Source: DUPU01 sp050952465
GTDB lineage: Bacteria; Bacillota; Dehalobacteriia; Dehalobacteriales; Dehalobacteriaceae
Direction of reading: 5' to 3'
Assembly (NCBI GenBank): GCA_050952465.1
Contig: JBMNKZ010000002.1
Coordinates: forward strand, 62,001 to 126,000
Length of the DNA: 64,000 bases
In this document: in pieces, positions 44,609 to 52,512 of the stretch
How positions within the stretch are numbered: position 1 is the stretch's first letter
Layout of the letters: the number at the start of each line of letters is the position of its first letter
Notes under the pieces: generated by a model
Told to the model about the DNA's origin: nothing
The model's database searches: none
What the model saw: the letters and a program-made list of their open reading frames with translations, nothing else
Translations under genes and position numbers: made by a program

Positions 44609-45355
44609 TTAATCCCTCCCGCCTTTTTCTTCTTCCAAAATCAATACCGGCTGAAAGTTAAGATAGTCCGCACTAGCTAAAAAAAACTTAATACCCCATT
44701 TTTCCTGAGGCAATCGCTGTTCAAAAGCTCCTTGATGCAAATGGCCGTAGATGCAATACTCTACATGATACTCTTCCAGCAGTTTAATAAAATCATTGTA
44801 TTCGTGACTATCATTGGTCGGCATAAAATGCATTATAACTACAGTTCTCTTAGCCTTTCGGTCAATGGTCTTTAGGGATAATTCCAATCTTTTCAATTCT
44901 CTTAAATAAATTTTTTCATCATGTTGGCTAAATCCGTTACTTCCCGGACAGACCCAACCCCTGGTACCGGCAAAATAGGTATCCCTAATAAGAATCCCGT
45001 CATTTTGGATGGCCTGAACATTTTTCGGCAATACCTGACGTACCCGGCTAATACCTTGCCACCAATAATCGTGATTCCCCTGGATCATAATGAGATTTCC
45101 CGGAAGCAAACCTAAAAAATCCAAATCAGGGCCGGCTTCTTCTATGGTCATGGCCCAGGAAATATCCCCAGGGATGAGCACTACGTCATCATTTTTTATG
45201 TTATCCATCCAACCTTGGTATATTTTTGCCACATGATCCCGCCATTGTTCCCCAAAAACGTCCATCGGTTTAAACTGACGGACGTTTTGCCACTCCCCCG
45301 GAATCACAGGGCTGCATAAAGATAAATGTAAATCCCCTAATGCAAAAATTCTCAT
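44609..45355 (-). CDS. Metallophosphoesterase of the calcineurin type
   Basis: Two-metal phosphoesterase of unknown substrate. Metal motifs are in order: GDLHLS (DxH), PGDISWAM (GDxxW), GNHDYWW (GNHD), MHFMP and YGHLHQG (GHxH). The length is 248 residues from the ATG at 45353-45355, which follows GGTGAG; the open frame to 45403 crosses the palindromic leader and is unlikely. Its tight linkage ahead of hemE-hemH-hemY makes it the first gene of the heme operon, but I see no direct biochemical link to heme. Confidence 0.88.
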   Translation of the reverse strand: MRIFALGDLHLSLCSPVIPGEWQNVRQFKPMDVFGEQWRDHVAKIYQGWMDNIKNDDVVLIPGDISWAMTIEEAGPDLDFLGLLPGNLIMIQGNHDYWWQGISRVRQVLPKNVQAIQNDGILIRDTYFAGTRGWVCPGSNGFSQHDEKIYLRELKRLELSLKTIDRKAKRTVVIMHFMPTNDSHEYNDFIKLLEEYHVEYCIYGHLHQGAFEQRLPQEKWGIKFFLASADYLNFQPVLILEEEKGGRD

Positions 45356-45374
45356 TTTTCTCACCATATGATAT

Positions 45375-45420
45375 GTAGCCATTGCGAGTTGCATATTATG
45401 CAACCTAATAAATAGGCTAC
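45375..45420 (-). promoter_or_regulatory. Nested dyads in the leader of the heme operon
   Basis: GTAGCC (45375-45380) pairs with GGCTAC (45415-45420) and, inside, GTTGCAT (45388-45394) pairs with ATGCAAC (45398-45404) around a 3-base centre. A TATAAT (minus strand, 45442-45437) lies just upstream. The symmetry suits a repressor operator or a leader hairpin; which one is not known. Confidence 0.4.
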
Positions 45421-45437
45421 AAGGCTTTTTATTACTA

Positions 45438-45734
45438 TTATATCAGTTTTTCAAAGGATAAAACCTCTAATCTTGGCCCATAAAGCCAAATGATTATAAT
45501 ATGAACTAACAGGGAAATAAAAAAGGTTAAACCAAAGTACCAATGCCGGGTTTTATGATGAAAAAACTTCATCCCTCCAAAGGCTCCCGCAAATCCTCCG
45601 GCCAGTCCCAGGAGCAACAAAGTTTTTTCCGAAACCCTGTGCCTATTTTTTCGTGCCTGGTGTTTATCCCAACCCATAAAAATAAAAGCCAGACAATTTA
45701 ATAATATGTAATAAAATATGATAAATTCCTTCAA
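45438..45734 (-). CDS. DUF1294 small membrane protein
   Basis: Short membrane protein of about 98 residues with three hydrophobic segments. The DUF1294 signature is clear: MGWDKHQARKNRHRVSEKTLLLLGLAGGFAGAFGGMKFFHHKTRHWYF. I start at a TTG (45732-45734), about 10 bases after GGAAAGGA. A longer open frame reaches 46070, but its first 110 residues lie opposite the structured element and the DUF378 gene and look non-coding. A 7-bp hairpin (GGCTAAA / TTTAGCC, 45755-45771) lies just upstream. Function unknown. Confidence 0.8.
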   Translation of the reverse strand: MKEFIIFYYILLNCLAFIFMGWDKHQARKNRHRVSEKTLLLLGLAGGFAGAFGGMKFFHHKTRHWYFGLTFFISLLVHIIIIWLYGPRLEVLSFEKLI

Positions 45735-45803
45735 TTCACAATCATCCTTTCCAGGGCTAAAAACTTTAGCCTTAGGCTGTATAAAATCTTCCTTATTTTG
45801 ACA

Positions 45804-45967
45804 TAATACTTTATAACGTAACAGTAAGAAAATCTTTTGGTTGTAGAAAGATTTTCTTACCCTAGTGCGTTTCAACGTGGCGAAAGACTGTCTTTCCCCA
45901 TAAAATCCAAATATTACTCGCCACCTATAAAGGCGGGGGACATCTAACGCCTCGTTATAAAGTATTA
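45804..45967 (+). other. Structured 164-nt element with perfect 15-bp ends: candidate leader RNA or MITE
   Basis: Ends: TAATACTTTATAACG (45804-45818) and its exact reverse complement (45953-45967). Inside: a 14-bp perfect hairpin (45824-45837 / 45847-45860, 9-nt loop), a 7-bp stem GTGGCGA / TCGCCAC (45877-45883 / 45918-45924) enclosing a small AAAGA / TCTTT hairpin, and a 5-bp stem AGGCG / CGCCT (45931-45935 / 45948-45952). These nest without conflict into a multi-branched RNA. The ribosome site of the DUF378 gene follows at once. If the outer TA pairs are a target duplication, an IS630/mariner-type miniature element is the other reading. I do not recognise a known family. Confidence 0.65.
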
Positions 45968-45981
45968 AGGAGGTATTATCT

Positions 45982-46185
45982 TTGGATCGGATTGCCCTTA
46001 TTTTAGTTATCATAGGTGCTCTAAACTGGGGCCTAATCGGAATCTTTGGTTTCGATTTGGTAGCCACCATTTTTGGCGGTCAATCTGCGATGCTTAGCCG
46101 CATTATCTATGCTTTGGTAGGCTTAGCAGGTCTTTATGCCATCACCCTTTTGTTCAAAGAAAAAACAGAAGCGGAAGTTAAGTAA
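45982..46185 (+). CDS. DUF378 small membrane protein
   Basis: A 67-residue protein with two membrane helices (about residues 4-30 and 38-58). The family pattern LILVIIGALNWGLIGIFGFDLVATIFGG is followed by LSRIIYALVGLAGLYAI. The start is TTG (45982-45984), preceded by AAGGAGG at 8 bases. Function unknown. It stands alone between a structured leader and its own terminator, which marks it as a separately regulated single-gene unit. Confidence 0.88.
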   Translation: MDRIALILVIIGALNWGLIGIFGFDLVATIFGGQSAMLSRIIYALVGLAGLYAITLLFKEKTEAEVK

Positions 46186-46213
46186 GAAAAGCGCCTTAAC
46201 GGCGCTTTTCTTA
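46183..46213 (+). terminator. Terminator of the DUF378 gene
   Basis: Perfect 13-bp stem TAAGAAAAGCGCC (46183-46195) / GGCGCTTTTCTTA (46201-46213), loop TTAAC. The stop codon TAA is the first arm's start. The T-run lies in the second arm. Confidence 0.85.
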
Positions 46214-46263
46214 TAGAAATGTACCCGTGTTTATCAATGCTAACTACAAAGAATCTCAGAATA

Positions 46264-46869
46264 TTAATCACGGTTAATGATATATGCTAGTTCTCCGTTT
46301 TTCACCAATGCTGCATTTGCCTCATCGGTATCCAGATGGAAATCCAGTTTCATACTATCTCCCACCCTGGCGGTAACACCATAAAAACATACGGTCTTTT
46401 GACCTTTTACCAATAAGTCAATTTTCTCTTTGTCCTTTATGTTAAGTCTTGCTGCATCTTCCGTATGGAAATGCACGTGGGTTTTTGCTAAAATGCATCC
46501 TTGATCAAGCACCAATGGGCCTTTGGGTCCAATAATAATACAACCGGGTGTGCCTTTCACATCTCCTGATTCCCTAAGCGGAGCGGGAATCCCCAATTGA
46601 CGGGCATCAGTTTGACTCAACTCCACCTGAGTATCCTTCCGAGCAGGACCTAAAATCCGTACCCCCTGGAGCACCCCCTTGGTACCGACAATGGTCACAA
46701 CTTCTTTACACGCATATTGACCGGGTTGAGTCAGATCTTTAATTCTTGTCAGTTCATACCCTTCACCAAACAAAGCTGTAATATGCTCTTTACTTAAGTG
46801 GATATGACGATTGGAAATTCCAATGGGGACCGCCCATTTATTACTTCCGCAATCACATTCACTGCACAT
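46264..46869 (-). CDS. pduL: Phosphate propanoyltransferase, PduL-type phosphotransacylase
   Basis: Converts acyl-CoA and phosphate to acyl-phosphate and CoA. The two PduL beta-barrel halves carry the zinc motifs: SNRHIHLS (about residues 19-26) and THVHFHTEDA (about 129-138). Between them is ILGPARKDTQVELSQTDAR. The length is 201 residues. The N-terminus (MCSECDCGSN) has three Cys and no microcompartment-targeting helix, and no shell or other pdu genes are near. A role as a free phosphotransacetylase feeding acetate kinase is plausible. Confidence 0.9.
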   Translation of the reverse strand: MCSECDCGSNKWAVPIGISNRHIHLSKEHITALFGEGYELTRIKDLTQPGQYACKEVVTIVGTKGVLQGVRILGPARKDTQVELSQTDARQLGIPAPLRESGDVKGTPGCIIIGPKGPLVLDQGCILAKTHVHFHTEDAARLNIKDKEKIDLLVKGQKTVCFYGVTARVGDSMKLDFHLDTDEANAALVKNGELAYIINRD

Positions 46870-46918
46870 AAAAACACCTCCCAGTATAATAACTAATCAC
46901 CTTGTACCTTATAGTAAA

Positions 46919-46946
46919 ATTATAACATATCTTAAAACAAGCACAA
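46919..46946 (-). promoter_or_regulatory. Sigma-A promoter of pduL
   Basis: Minus strand TTGTGC (46946-46941), 16 bases, then TATAAT (46924-46919). It lies about 50 bases before the pduL ATG, which has its own GGGAGG ribosome site. Confidence 0.55.
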
Positions 46947-47028
46947 TGATAATTACGGAAAAAATTAGGAGCAGGGCTTAAGGAGCAAAGACCGTTCCCC
47001 ATAGCAGCGAAATAACCGCCAGCCTCTT

Positions 47029-47928
47029 TTACTTCTTTAACATCTTTAATACTCTTAAGAAATGGTTAGCCTCACGAAGTACATGGTCTGCAAGAAGGGG
47101 AGGAATAATGGATTTAATTTTGCATGCTAACAATCCTTCCGTTGCAGCTCTTTTATAATCTCGGATTCCTTCTGTCGTCTCTTCGCTTCTTTGAATTATT
47201 CGATTCTCGGCTGTTTTAATACACTCTTTTACCAATCTTTCAAATCTCTCCACAAAGGTTTCGGCTTTTTCCTTAAGCATTTCTTCTGAGGGATCCAGCA
47301 TTCCATCAATAAATTCTGCATGTTCTCCCATGATATGATTCCAGAAATTAAGCTCTTCACACAGGGTTTTCTTGGGAAGTTCTTTGTCTTGAAGGGATTC
47401 CAGTAATTCCTGGTAGTATTCTGCTTCTTCTAAAAGATGTTTTAACATTTCTGGATATAAGGAAACAAATATTTGACACTTTGACACAAGGTCTATTAAT
47501 TTCTTCTTAAAGGCAATCACTTCTTGAAGCAGGTTTAATGACCTAGTATTTATATCACATACAATATTCTCTAACCTTTCGCTGTAATCATAATGCGGAT
47601 TACCGGATAAACCAAGTTCCATCCTGGTTATCCTGGTATTAATACTTGCCCCGGTTAACATTGAAGTTACTTCTTCTGCCTTTAAGGTATAAGGAGTGAC
47701 AAATTCATGGGACTTAACCGCATTCTCGGATACAGCCCCGTTCGCATGGTTTACCGTCTCAGCTAAAAGTTGTTCAAAACTCTGTTTTAAGGCTTTGGCT
47801 TCCGCGATTTCGGCAGCATTGACCGGTGGTAAATGAGTTTCGATAAAAAATAAATGCTCCTTCATGATCCGATGAAAGAAAAGATTTATTTCCAACGAAA
47901 CCCGGATATAATCTTTCCTGGATAACAA
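47029..47928 (-). CDS. DUF2935 protein (two ferritin-like helical repeats)
   Basis: A 299-residue helical protein of unknown function. Two similar halves each carry a metal-ligand-like pattern: FHRIMKEHLFFIETHL (about residues 18-33) and FWNHIMGEHAEFIDGML (about 193-209). The repeat and the E/H spacing match DUF2935, a family of Firmicutes found in spore formers. The TTG start (47926-47928) follows GGGGAGG. No signal peptide. Confidence 0.82.
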   Translation of the reverse strand: MLSRKDYIRVSLEINLFFHRIMKEHLFFIETHLPPVNAAEIAEAKALKQSFEQLLAETVNHANGAVSENAVKSHEFVTPYTLKAEEVTSMLTGASINTRITRMELGLSGNPHYDYSERLENIVCDINTRSLNLLQEVIAFKKKLIDLVSKCQIFVSLYPEMLKHLLEEAEYYQELLESLQDKELPKKTLCEELNFWNHIMGEHAEFIDGMLDPSEEMLKEKAETFVERFERLVKECIKTAENRIIQRSEETTEGIRDYKRAATEGLLACKIKSIIPPLLADHVLREANHFLRVLKMLKK

Positions 47929-48063
47929 TAAAACCTCCCCCTATCAAATTTTGTTTACTAATTAATTATTAATAAGGGGAGGAAATATGACAGTTCAATA
48001 TTAATTTTGACAGTTGAACCAAGGGGAGATTTCGGGAAAACCTCCAAGATATCCTTTCAGGCT

Positions 48064-49767
48064 TCAAACAAATATAATGCGAGTATCCCTTTCCGTATAA
48101 TCAATAATCCCTCGGCATTCTTTCTTTTGAAAATCTTTAACCATTCCCTCTTTCAAGAAAAAATAATGATGAAAATTTACCACAGCTATTTTTTTATAAA
48201 TTTCCTTGGGGGTCATCCCTCTGGCCCAAGGGAGATATTCACTTAGATTAATACTTCGATCCTGACTCTTTCCTCCACCCAGCCACATGGGCAGGGTGTT
48301 ACGCCGTTCCGTAAGGAGCCAGTCTAATTTAAGGAAATCAATAAAAAGCAGCTCATTTTCCTCGGGAAATGTTTCCAGAAGGTACCGGTACAAAAGCTGA
48401 AACTTTGCTTCCTGCCGAAGCATTTTTTCCTGAGTAGTCCTACGCCAAAAGCAGGCCAAGTTCCGGAAAAATAAGAAAGGATTGGCCTTTTTTTTATGAA
48501 TTACATAATTTAAAGTATGTTTATATCTTCCTGAATTATGATATTGTTCCAATATATCTTCAATTTCTTTTAGTTCGCTTAAATCCGCAAAGGACATCTC
48601 CTTGGTCATCAAAATTTCGTAGGGAGGATGATCATGAAAAACCAAGCCCAGTTCTTCCGCCCTATTTCGGAGACCGGAGCCCTTTAAAAGTTTCAAAAAT
48701 CCCAGCTGGAGATTGTCCGGCCTCAAGAGATATACCTCATTAAAAGATTTCTCAAAGGAGATCATATCTTCCCCGGGGAGTCCGGCAATTAAATCCAGAT
48801 GTAGATGCACATTTCCTTTATATCTTAGCCTTTCAACAGAAGCGGACACCTTTTGAAAATCCATCTTTCTTTTAATTATTTCCAGCACTTGAGGATTAGT
48901 GGACTGGATCCCTGTTTCCACCTGAAAAAAACCTGCCGGTGCTTCTCCCATTAAATCAATGATTTCCTCGTCCAATAGATCCGCGGTAATTTCAAAATGA
49001 AAATTAATCTCCCGGTCTTTAAATTTCAAAAGAAATGCAAGTATTTCTTTGGTGCGACCCAGATGACAATTAAATGTCCTGTCCACAAACTTGACCTGTT
49101 TTACCTTGGCGTCAATCAACTTTTTCAAATCAGATTTTACCCGTTCTAAAGAAAAGAATCTTACTCCATGAATGGTAGAAGAAAGGCAATATTGGCAGTT
49201 AAACGGGCATCCCCGGCTGGCTTCATAATAAACGATTTTCCCGGCAAAATGGGTTAAGTCTTCTTTAGTAAAGGGAAAAGGAAGGCAATCCAATTCCTTG
49301 ATCAAGGGTCTCGGCGGATTTTTCACGATCTGATTACTTTTCCGCCATACCAAGCCTGGAATCTCCTCAACAGACAAACCTCGGGCCTTGCTTTCTACCA
49401 ATTGATAAAAAGTTTCTTCTCCCTCTCCCACAACAATGCAATCAATAAAGGAATGATTATTTAAGACTTCCCCAGGATCATAAGAAACTTCCGGGCCCCC
49501 TAAAACGATAAAAAGCTCTGGGTTAACTTTCTTTAGGACGGAGCAGATCTCTAGGATAGGTTCGATATTCCAAATATAGCAGGAAAAAGCAATCAAATCT
49601 GCCTTTTCCCGGTGCAAATCAGCGGCAATATCTAAGACCATTTCGTTAATAGTGTATTCTTTAATTAAAAATTCCTCTGATAGATTCTGACAAAAGCTCC
49701 TTAATTCATATAAAGCCAGGGTTGAGTAAATAAATCTGGCATTAAGGGTGGTAAGTACAATCTTCAT
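48064..49767 (-). CDS. B12-binding-domain radical SAM protein (DUF4080 type)
   Basis: Radical SAM enzyme of unknown reaction. Residues 1-130 form a cobalamin-binding-like Rossmann domain (LTTLNARFIYSTLALYELR, then FIVLGGPEVSYDPGEVL and VVGEGEETFYQL). The [4Fe-4S] motif is ASRGCPFNCQYCLSS (CxxxCxxC, about residues 178-192). The C-terminal 180 residues match the DUF4080 extension. The length is 567 residues. The usual B12-ligand DxHxxG motif is not evident. It lies 12 bases after degV, so the two may be co-transcribed. Confidence 0.85.
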   Translation of the reverse strand: MKIVLTTLNARFIYSTLALYELRSFCQNLSEEFLIKEYTINEMVLDIAADLHREKADLIAFSCYIWNIEPILEICSVLKKVNPELFIVLGGPEVSYDPGEVLNNHSFIDCIVVGEGEETFYQLVESKARGLSVEEIPGLVWRKSNQIVKNPPRPLIKELDCLPFPFTKEDLTHFAGKIVYYEASRGCPFNCQYCLSSTIHGVRFFSLERVKSDLKKLIDAKVKQVKFVDRTFNCHLGRTKEILAFLLKFKDREINFHFEITADLLDEEIIDLMGEAPAGFFQVETGIQSTNPQVLEIIKRKMDFQKVSASVERLRYKGNVHLHLDLIAGLPGEDMISFEKSFNEVYLLRPDNLQLGFLKLLKGSGLRNRAEELGLVFHDHPPYEILMTKEMSFADLSELKEIEDILEQYHNSGRYKHTLNYVIHKKKANPFLFFRNLACFWRRTTQEKMLRQEAKFQLLYRYLLETFPEENELLFIDFLKLDWLLTERRNTLPMWLGGGKSQDRSINLSEYLPWARGMTPKEIYKKIAVVNFHHYFFLKEGMVKDFQKKECRGIIDYTERDTRIIFV

Positions 49768-49779
49768 TAACTAACCTTC

Positions 49780-50646
49780 CTATCTTTCCTGACTAAAGAA
49801 AAACAAAGCCAAAGTCCCCGGTCCGGAATGGGCCCCGATTACCGGTCCCACAAAGTTGATAATCACATCTTTAACAGGACAGTTATCTAAAATAAGTTCC
49901 TTTAAATAAAGGGCATCCTCTAAACAATCCCCATGGCTGATGCCGATCACTTGATTTTCCGGGTCTACAATCCGCTCTATCAACATATCCGCTAAGATCT
50001 TAATAGATTTTTTTCTTCCCCGCACCTTTGTTACAGGAATCAATCTTCCTTCATTATCCACATGGAGGATTGGCTTAATATTAAGCATGGAACCCACAAA
50101 GGCAGCAGTTCCGGAAACCCGGCCGCCCCGTTTTAAATGATTGAGATCCTCTACAGTAAACCAATGATTACACTTCAGCTTATTTTCCTCAATCCATGAT
50201 ACTATTTCTTCCTTACTGGCTCCTTCCTTTAACATTTCTATGGCAGTCCGTAAAATTAGACCCTCCCCCAGGGAGGCACTTTTCGTGTCAATTACGGTGA
50301 TATCCGTTTGGGGATATTTTTCCCGTAGTAATTCAGCCGCCAGCACTGCATTATTATAGGTGTTACTTAAGGCTGAAGAAAAAGATACATAGATAATAGC
50401 ATAACCTTCCTTGACATATTTCTCAAAGGTTTCTTCAAACGTATGTACATTAATTTGGGAAGTTGTGGGCATTTCCCCCGCCCTCACCTCATGATAGAAA
50501 TCATGATAGGACATGCTTTTACCAAAGTCATCAAAATATTCTTGTCCCTTAAACAAATACATATAATGCACTATGGGAATTCGACTACCTTCTATATATT
50601 CCCAGGGTAAATCACAGCAGGAATCACCGATAATCATTGTCTTCAT
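49780..50646 (-). CDS. DegV family fatty-acid-binding protein
   Basis: Binds a fatty acid and, in Firmicutes, presents it to fatty-acid kinase FakA. Family motifs: IIGDSCCDLPWEYI (5-18), PTTSQINVHTFEETFEKYV, VSFSSALSNTYNNAVLAA, VIDTKSASLGEGL, LNHLKRGGRVSGTAAF and GPVIGAHSGPGTLALFF at the C-terminus. The length is 288 residues. A second DegV protein is at 58636-59514. Confidence 0.92.
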   Translation of the reverse strand: MKTMIIGDSCCDLPWEYIEGSRIPIVHYMYLFKGQEYFDDFGKSMSYHDFYHEVRAGEMPTTSQINVHTFEETFEKYVKEGYAIIYVSFSSALSNTYNNAVLAAELLREKYPQTDITVIDTKSASLGEGLILRTAIEMLKEGASKEEIVSWIEENKLKCNHWFTVEDLNHLKRGGRVSGTAAFVGSMLNIKPILHVDNEGRLIPVTKVRGRKKSIKILADMLIERIVDPENQVIGISHGDCLEDALYLKELILDNCPVKDVIINFVGPVIGAHSGPGTLALFFFSQER

Positions 50647-50740
50647 CAGCCAAATTCCTCCTTACATCCAAAATTTTCTATAGGCGTTTGCGAAACACCG
50701 CAGCCCGCATAAATACAGGCTTTTGTTAACGTTTTTTATA

Positions 50741-50814
50741 TATAACTCCTCTCCAAAATGCGGTAAAATTAAGTTGTAAACAATAATAAAACAACATCTC
50801 GGAAAGGAGTTATA
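50741..50814 (+). promoter_or_regulatory. Inverted repeat that can hide the transposase ribosome site
   Basis: TATAACTCCT (50741-50750) is the exact complement of AGGAGTTATA (50805-50814), which includes the ribosome site AAAGGAG (50803-50809). Transcripts entering from outside would fold the site away; transcripts starting between the arms would not. Confidence 0.5.
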
Positions 50815-50819
50815 AACTA

Positions 50820-52268
50820 ATGGTAAGGCCTAAACAATTATCTCTCGCCGATATTTATTCCGACTGTAATAATGTTTTTGAAAACGATAAATATCATTTT
50901 CTATCGCTTCTTGAAGATAACATTAATCTTGAGGAACTTATTCCTGCTTCCTTCTATACTCACTTTTATTCCTATTTTGGCAGAAAGCGTATATACCCTC
51001 TTTCCGGTTTCCTTTGGGCACTGATCCTTCAGCGAATTTTCTCCATCCCCACTGACTCACTTCTTTTAATCTTTCTCCAATACTCAAAGGAACTTCGTGA
51101 CTTTTGTGGTTTTTCGAAGGTTCCCGATGCCTCTAAGATCACCAGGTTCAAGCAGGAGTTTCTAATGGACTTACAATCATTTTTCGATTCACTTGTTGAT
51201 GTCACCGAACCGATATGCCAAAAGATTAATGCATCCCTTGCCTCCATGACCATCTTCGATACTTCCGGCATCGAAGCCTTTGTTACTGAAAACAATCCCA
51301 AGTATGCCAACCGCATTATCAGTCAGCTAAAAACTTTTAAGAAAGCAATGGGGCTCGATAACTCCTATGACCCCTACAAAGCAGCCTATAAATCCATGCC
51401 TTCCCATGCTGCTTCAAACCAGGCCATTAAACAGCTCTACATCAATGGACATTTTTGCTATGTTTTCAAGTTTGGTATTATTACCAACGGTCTTGGTATT
51501 GTCCGTGACATCTCTTTTTACAATAAAGATTTCATAGATGCTCACCCGGACATTATTGTGGAAAAGAAAACCGATTCTCCCGAAGAAGATAAATCCCTTG
51601 GAGATGCCAAAGCCCTTATCCCTGTTCTTAATGATTTTTTTGATAAGCATCCTTTAATCAATCCAAAGGTTTTCCTCGGCGACGCTGCTTTTGACACGGT
51701 TAACATCTATAAATCCCTGTTTACTGAACTGAATTTTGAAAAAGCATACATACCTCTTAATTCTCGTTCTGGGCTTGGAAACCAGGACTATACCATTAAC
51801 GAAGATGGTATTCCTTGCTGCCCTCAAAATCTTCCTATGAAACCGGAAGGCAGCAAATCTAACCTAAAATGCGGGATTCCAACTTTTAAATTTGTCTGCC
51901 CTAAAATGTCCTGGGACAAGTGCGACGATGGCAAATATCGCCGCCGTACCCACTGTGATAATCCTTGTACTGACTCTCTGTGCGGACGAATGCTTTACGT
52001 TTATCCCGAGAAGAATCTTCGCGCTTACCCCGGTACAATCCGTGGCACCGAGGAATGGGATAAAACCTACAAAATTCGTTCCGTTGTTGAAAAATCTATT
52101 AACCATTTCAAAGATAGTTTTTGTCTTGCCGGTCGCAGAACCCAGAATGAAAAGACATTACATGCTGATTTATTATTAGCCGGCATTACCCAGTTAATCA
52201 CGGTTGTTCTTGCTGACCGCATTCATAAACATGAATACATTCGCAGTCTGAAGCCACTCATTGCATAG
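50820..52268 (+). CDS. DDE transposase, IS1182-like (IS4/IS5 superfamily)
   Basis: Cuts and joins the ends of its element. The N-terminal DUF772-like part (about residues 40-130: PLSGFLWALILQRIF, then FCGFSKVPDASKITRFKQEF) precedes the catalytic core. The DDE residues lie in MTIFDTSGIEAF (Asp, about 143), VFLGDAAFDTV (Asp, about 290) and IRSVVEKSINHFKDSF (Glu). A four-Cys patch (about 380-390) lies before the last motif. The length is 482 residues and the frame is intact, so it may be active. The family name rests on architecture. Confidence 0.85.
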   Translation: MVRPKQLSLADIYSDCNNVFENDKYHFLSLLEDNINLEELIPASFYTHFYSYFGRKRIYPLSGFLWALILQRIFSIPTDSLLLIFLQYSKELRDFCGFSKVPDASKITRFKQEFLMDLQSFFDSLVDVTEPICQKINASLASMTIFDTSGIEAFVTENNPKYANRIISQLKTFKKAMGLDNSYDPYKAAYKSMPSHAASNQAIKQLYINGHFCYVFKFGIITNGLGIVRDISFYNKDFIDAHPDIIVEKKTDSPEEDKSLGDAKALIPVLNDFFDKHPLINPKVFLGDAAFDTVNIYKSLFTELNFEKAYIPLNSRSGLGNQDYTINEDGIPCCPQNLPMKPEGSKSNLKCGIPTFKFVCPKMSWDKCDDGKYRRRTHCDNPCTDSLCGRMLYVYPEKNLRAYPGTIRGTEEWDKTYKIRSVVEKSINHFKDSFCLAGRRTQNEKTLHADLLLAGITQLITVVLADRIHKHEYIRSLKPLIA

Positions 52269-52512
52269 AAATATATTGTAATTCCATATACCTATCCCTT
52301 GGGGGTATTTCCTGCGCCCATTTTTTCTACCTACACCAGAAGTAAAACTTTTTAGCCTTTTCGTCCTGAAAAAAATTTAATTTGTATTGTTCCCAAGCCA
52401 TCTTGAACTTTTTATTCTAGTCCATTTTGCAATTACTTAAAAATTTTCTATCCTAATTTTATGCTGAACTCTGTTTAAAATCAAGGGGTCGAACTATCCC
52501 CCCTCATGATTA

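Larger units (their letters stand above)
50682..52439 (+). mobile_element. Insertion sequence with one DDE transposase (limits tentative)
   Basis: The transposase gene is flanked by a 12-bp direct repeat, AAAATTTTCTAT, at 50670-50681 and 52440-52451, which may be the target duplication. The implied element is about 1.76 kb. Sequences just inside the repeats are only weakly similar as inverted ends (TTTGCGAAA against ATTGCAAAA), so the limits are not certain. The element lies between degV and pit and breaks no visible gene. Confidence 0.4.

Noticed and set aside
45798..45803. Consensus TTGACA just before the structured element
   Set aside because: No -10 element lies at 16-18 bases; the sequence there falls in the outer stem and the start of the first hairpin.
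45824..45860. 14-bp hairpin as a rho-independent terminator
   Set aside because: No T-run follows on either strand; it fits better as an arm of the larger structure.
45735..46070. Long N-terminal extension of the DUF1294 reading frame
   Set aside because: It lies opposite the DUF378 gene and the structured element, shows no family similarity, and a TTG with a good ribosome site sits at the true domain start.
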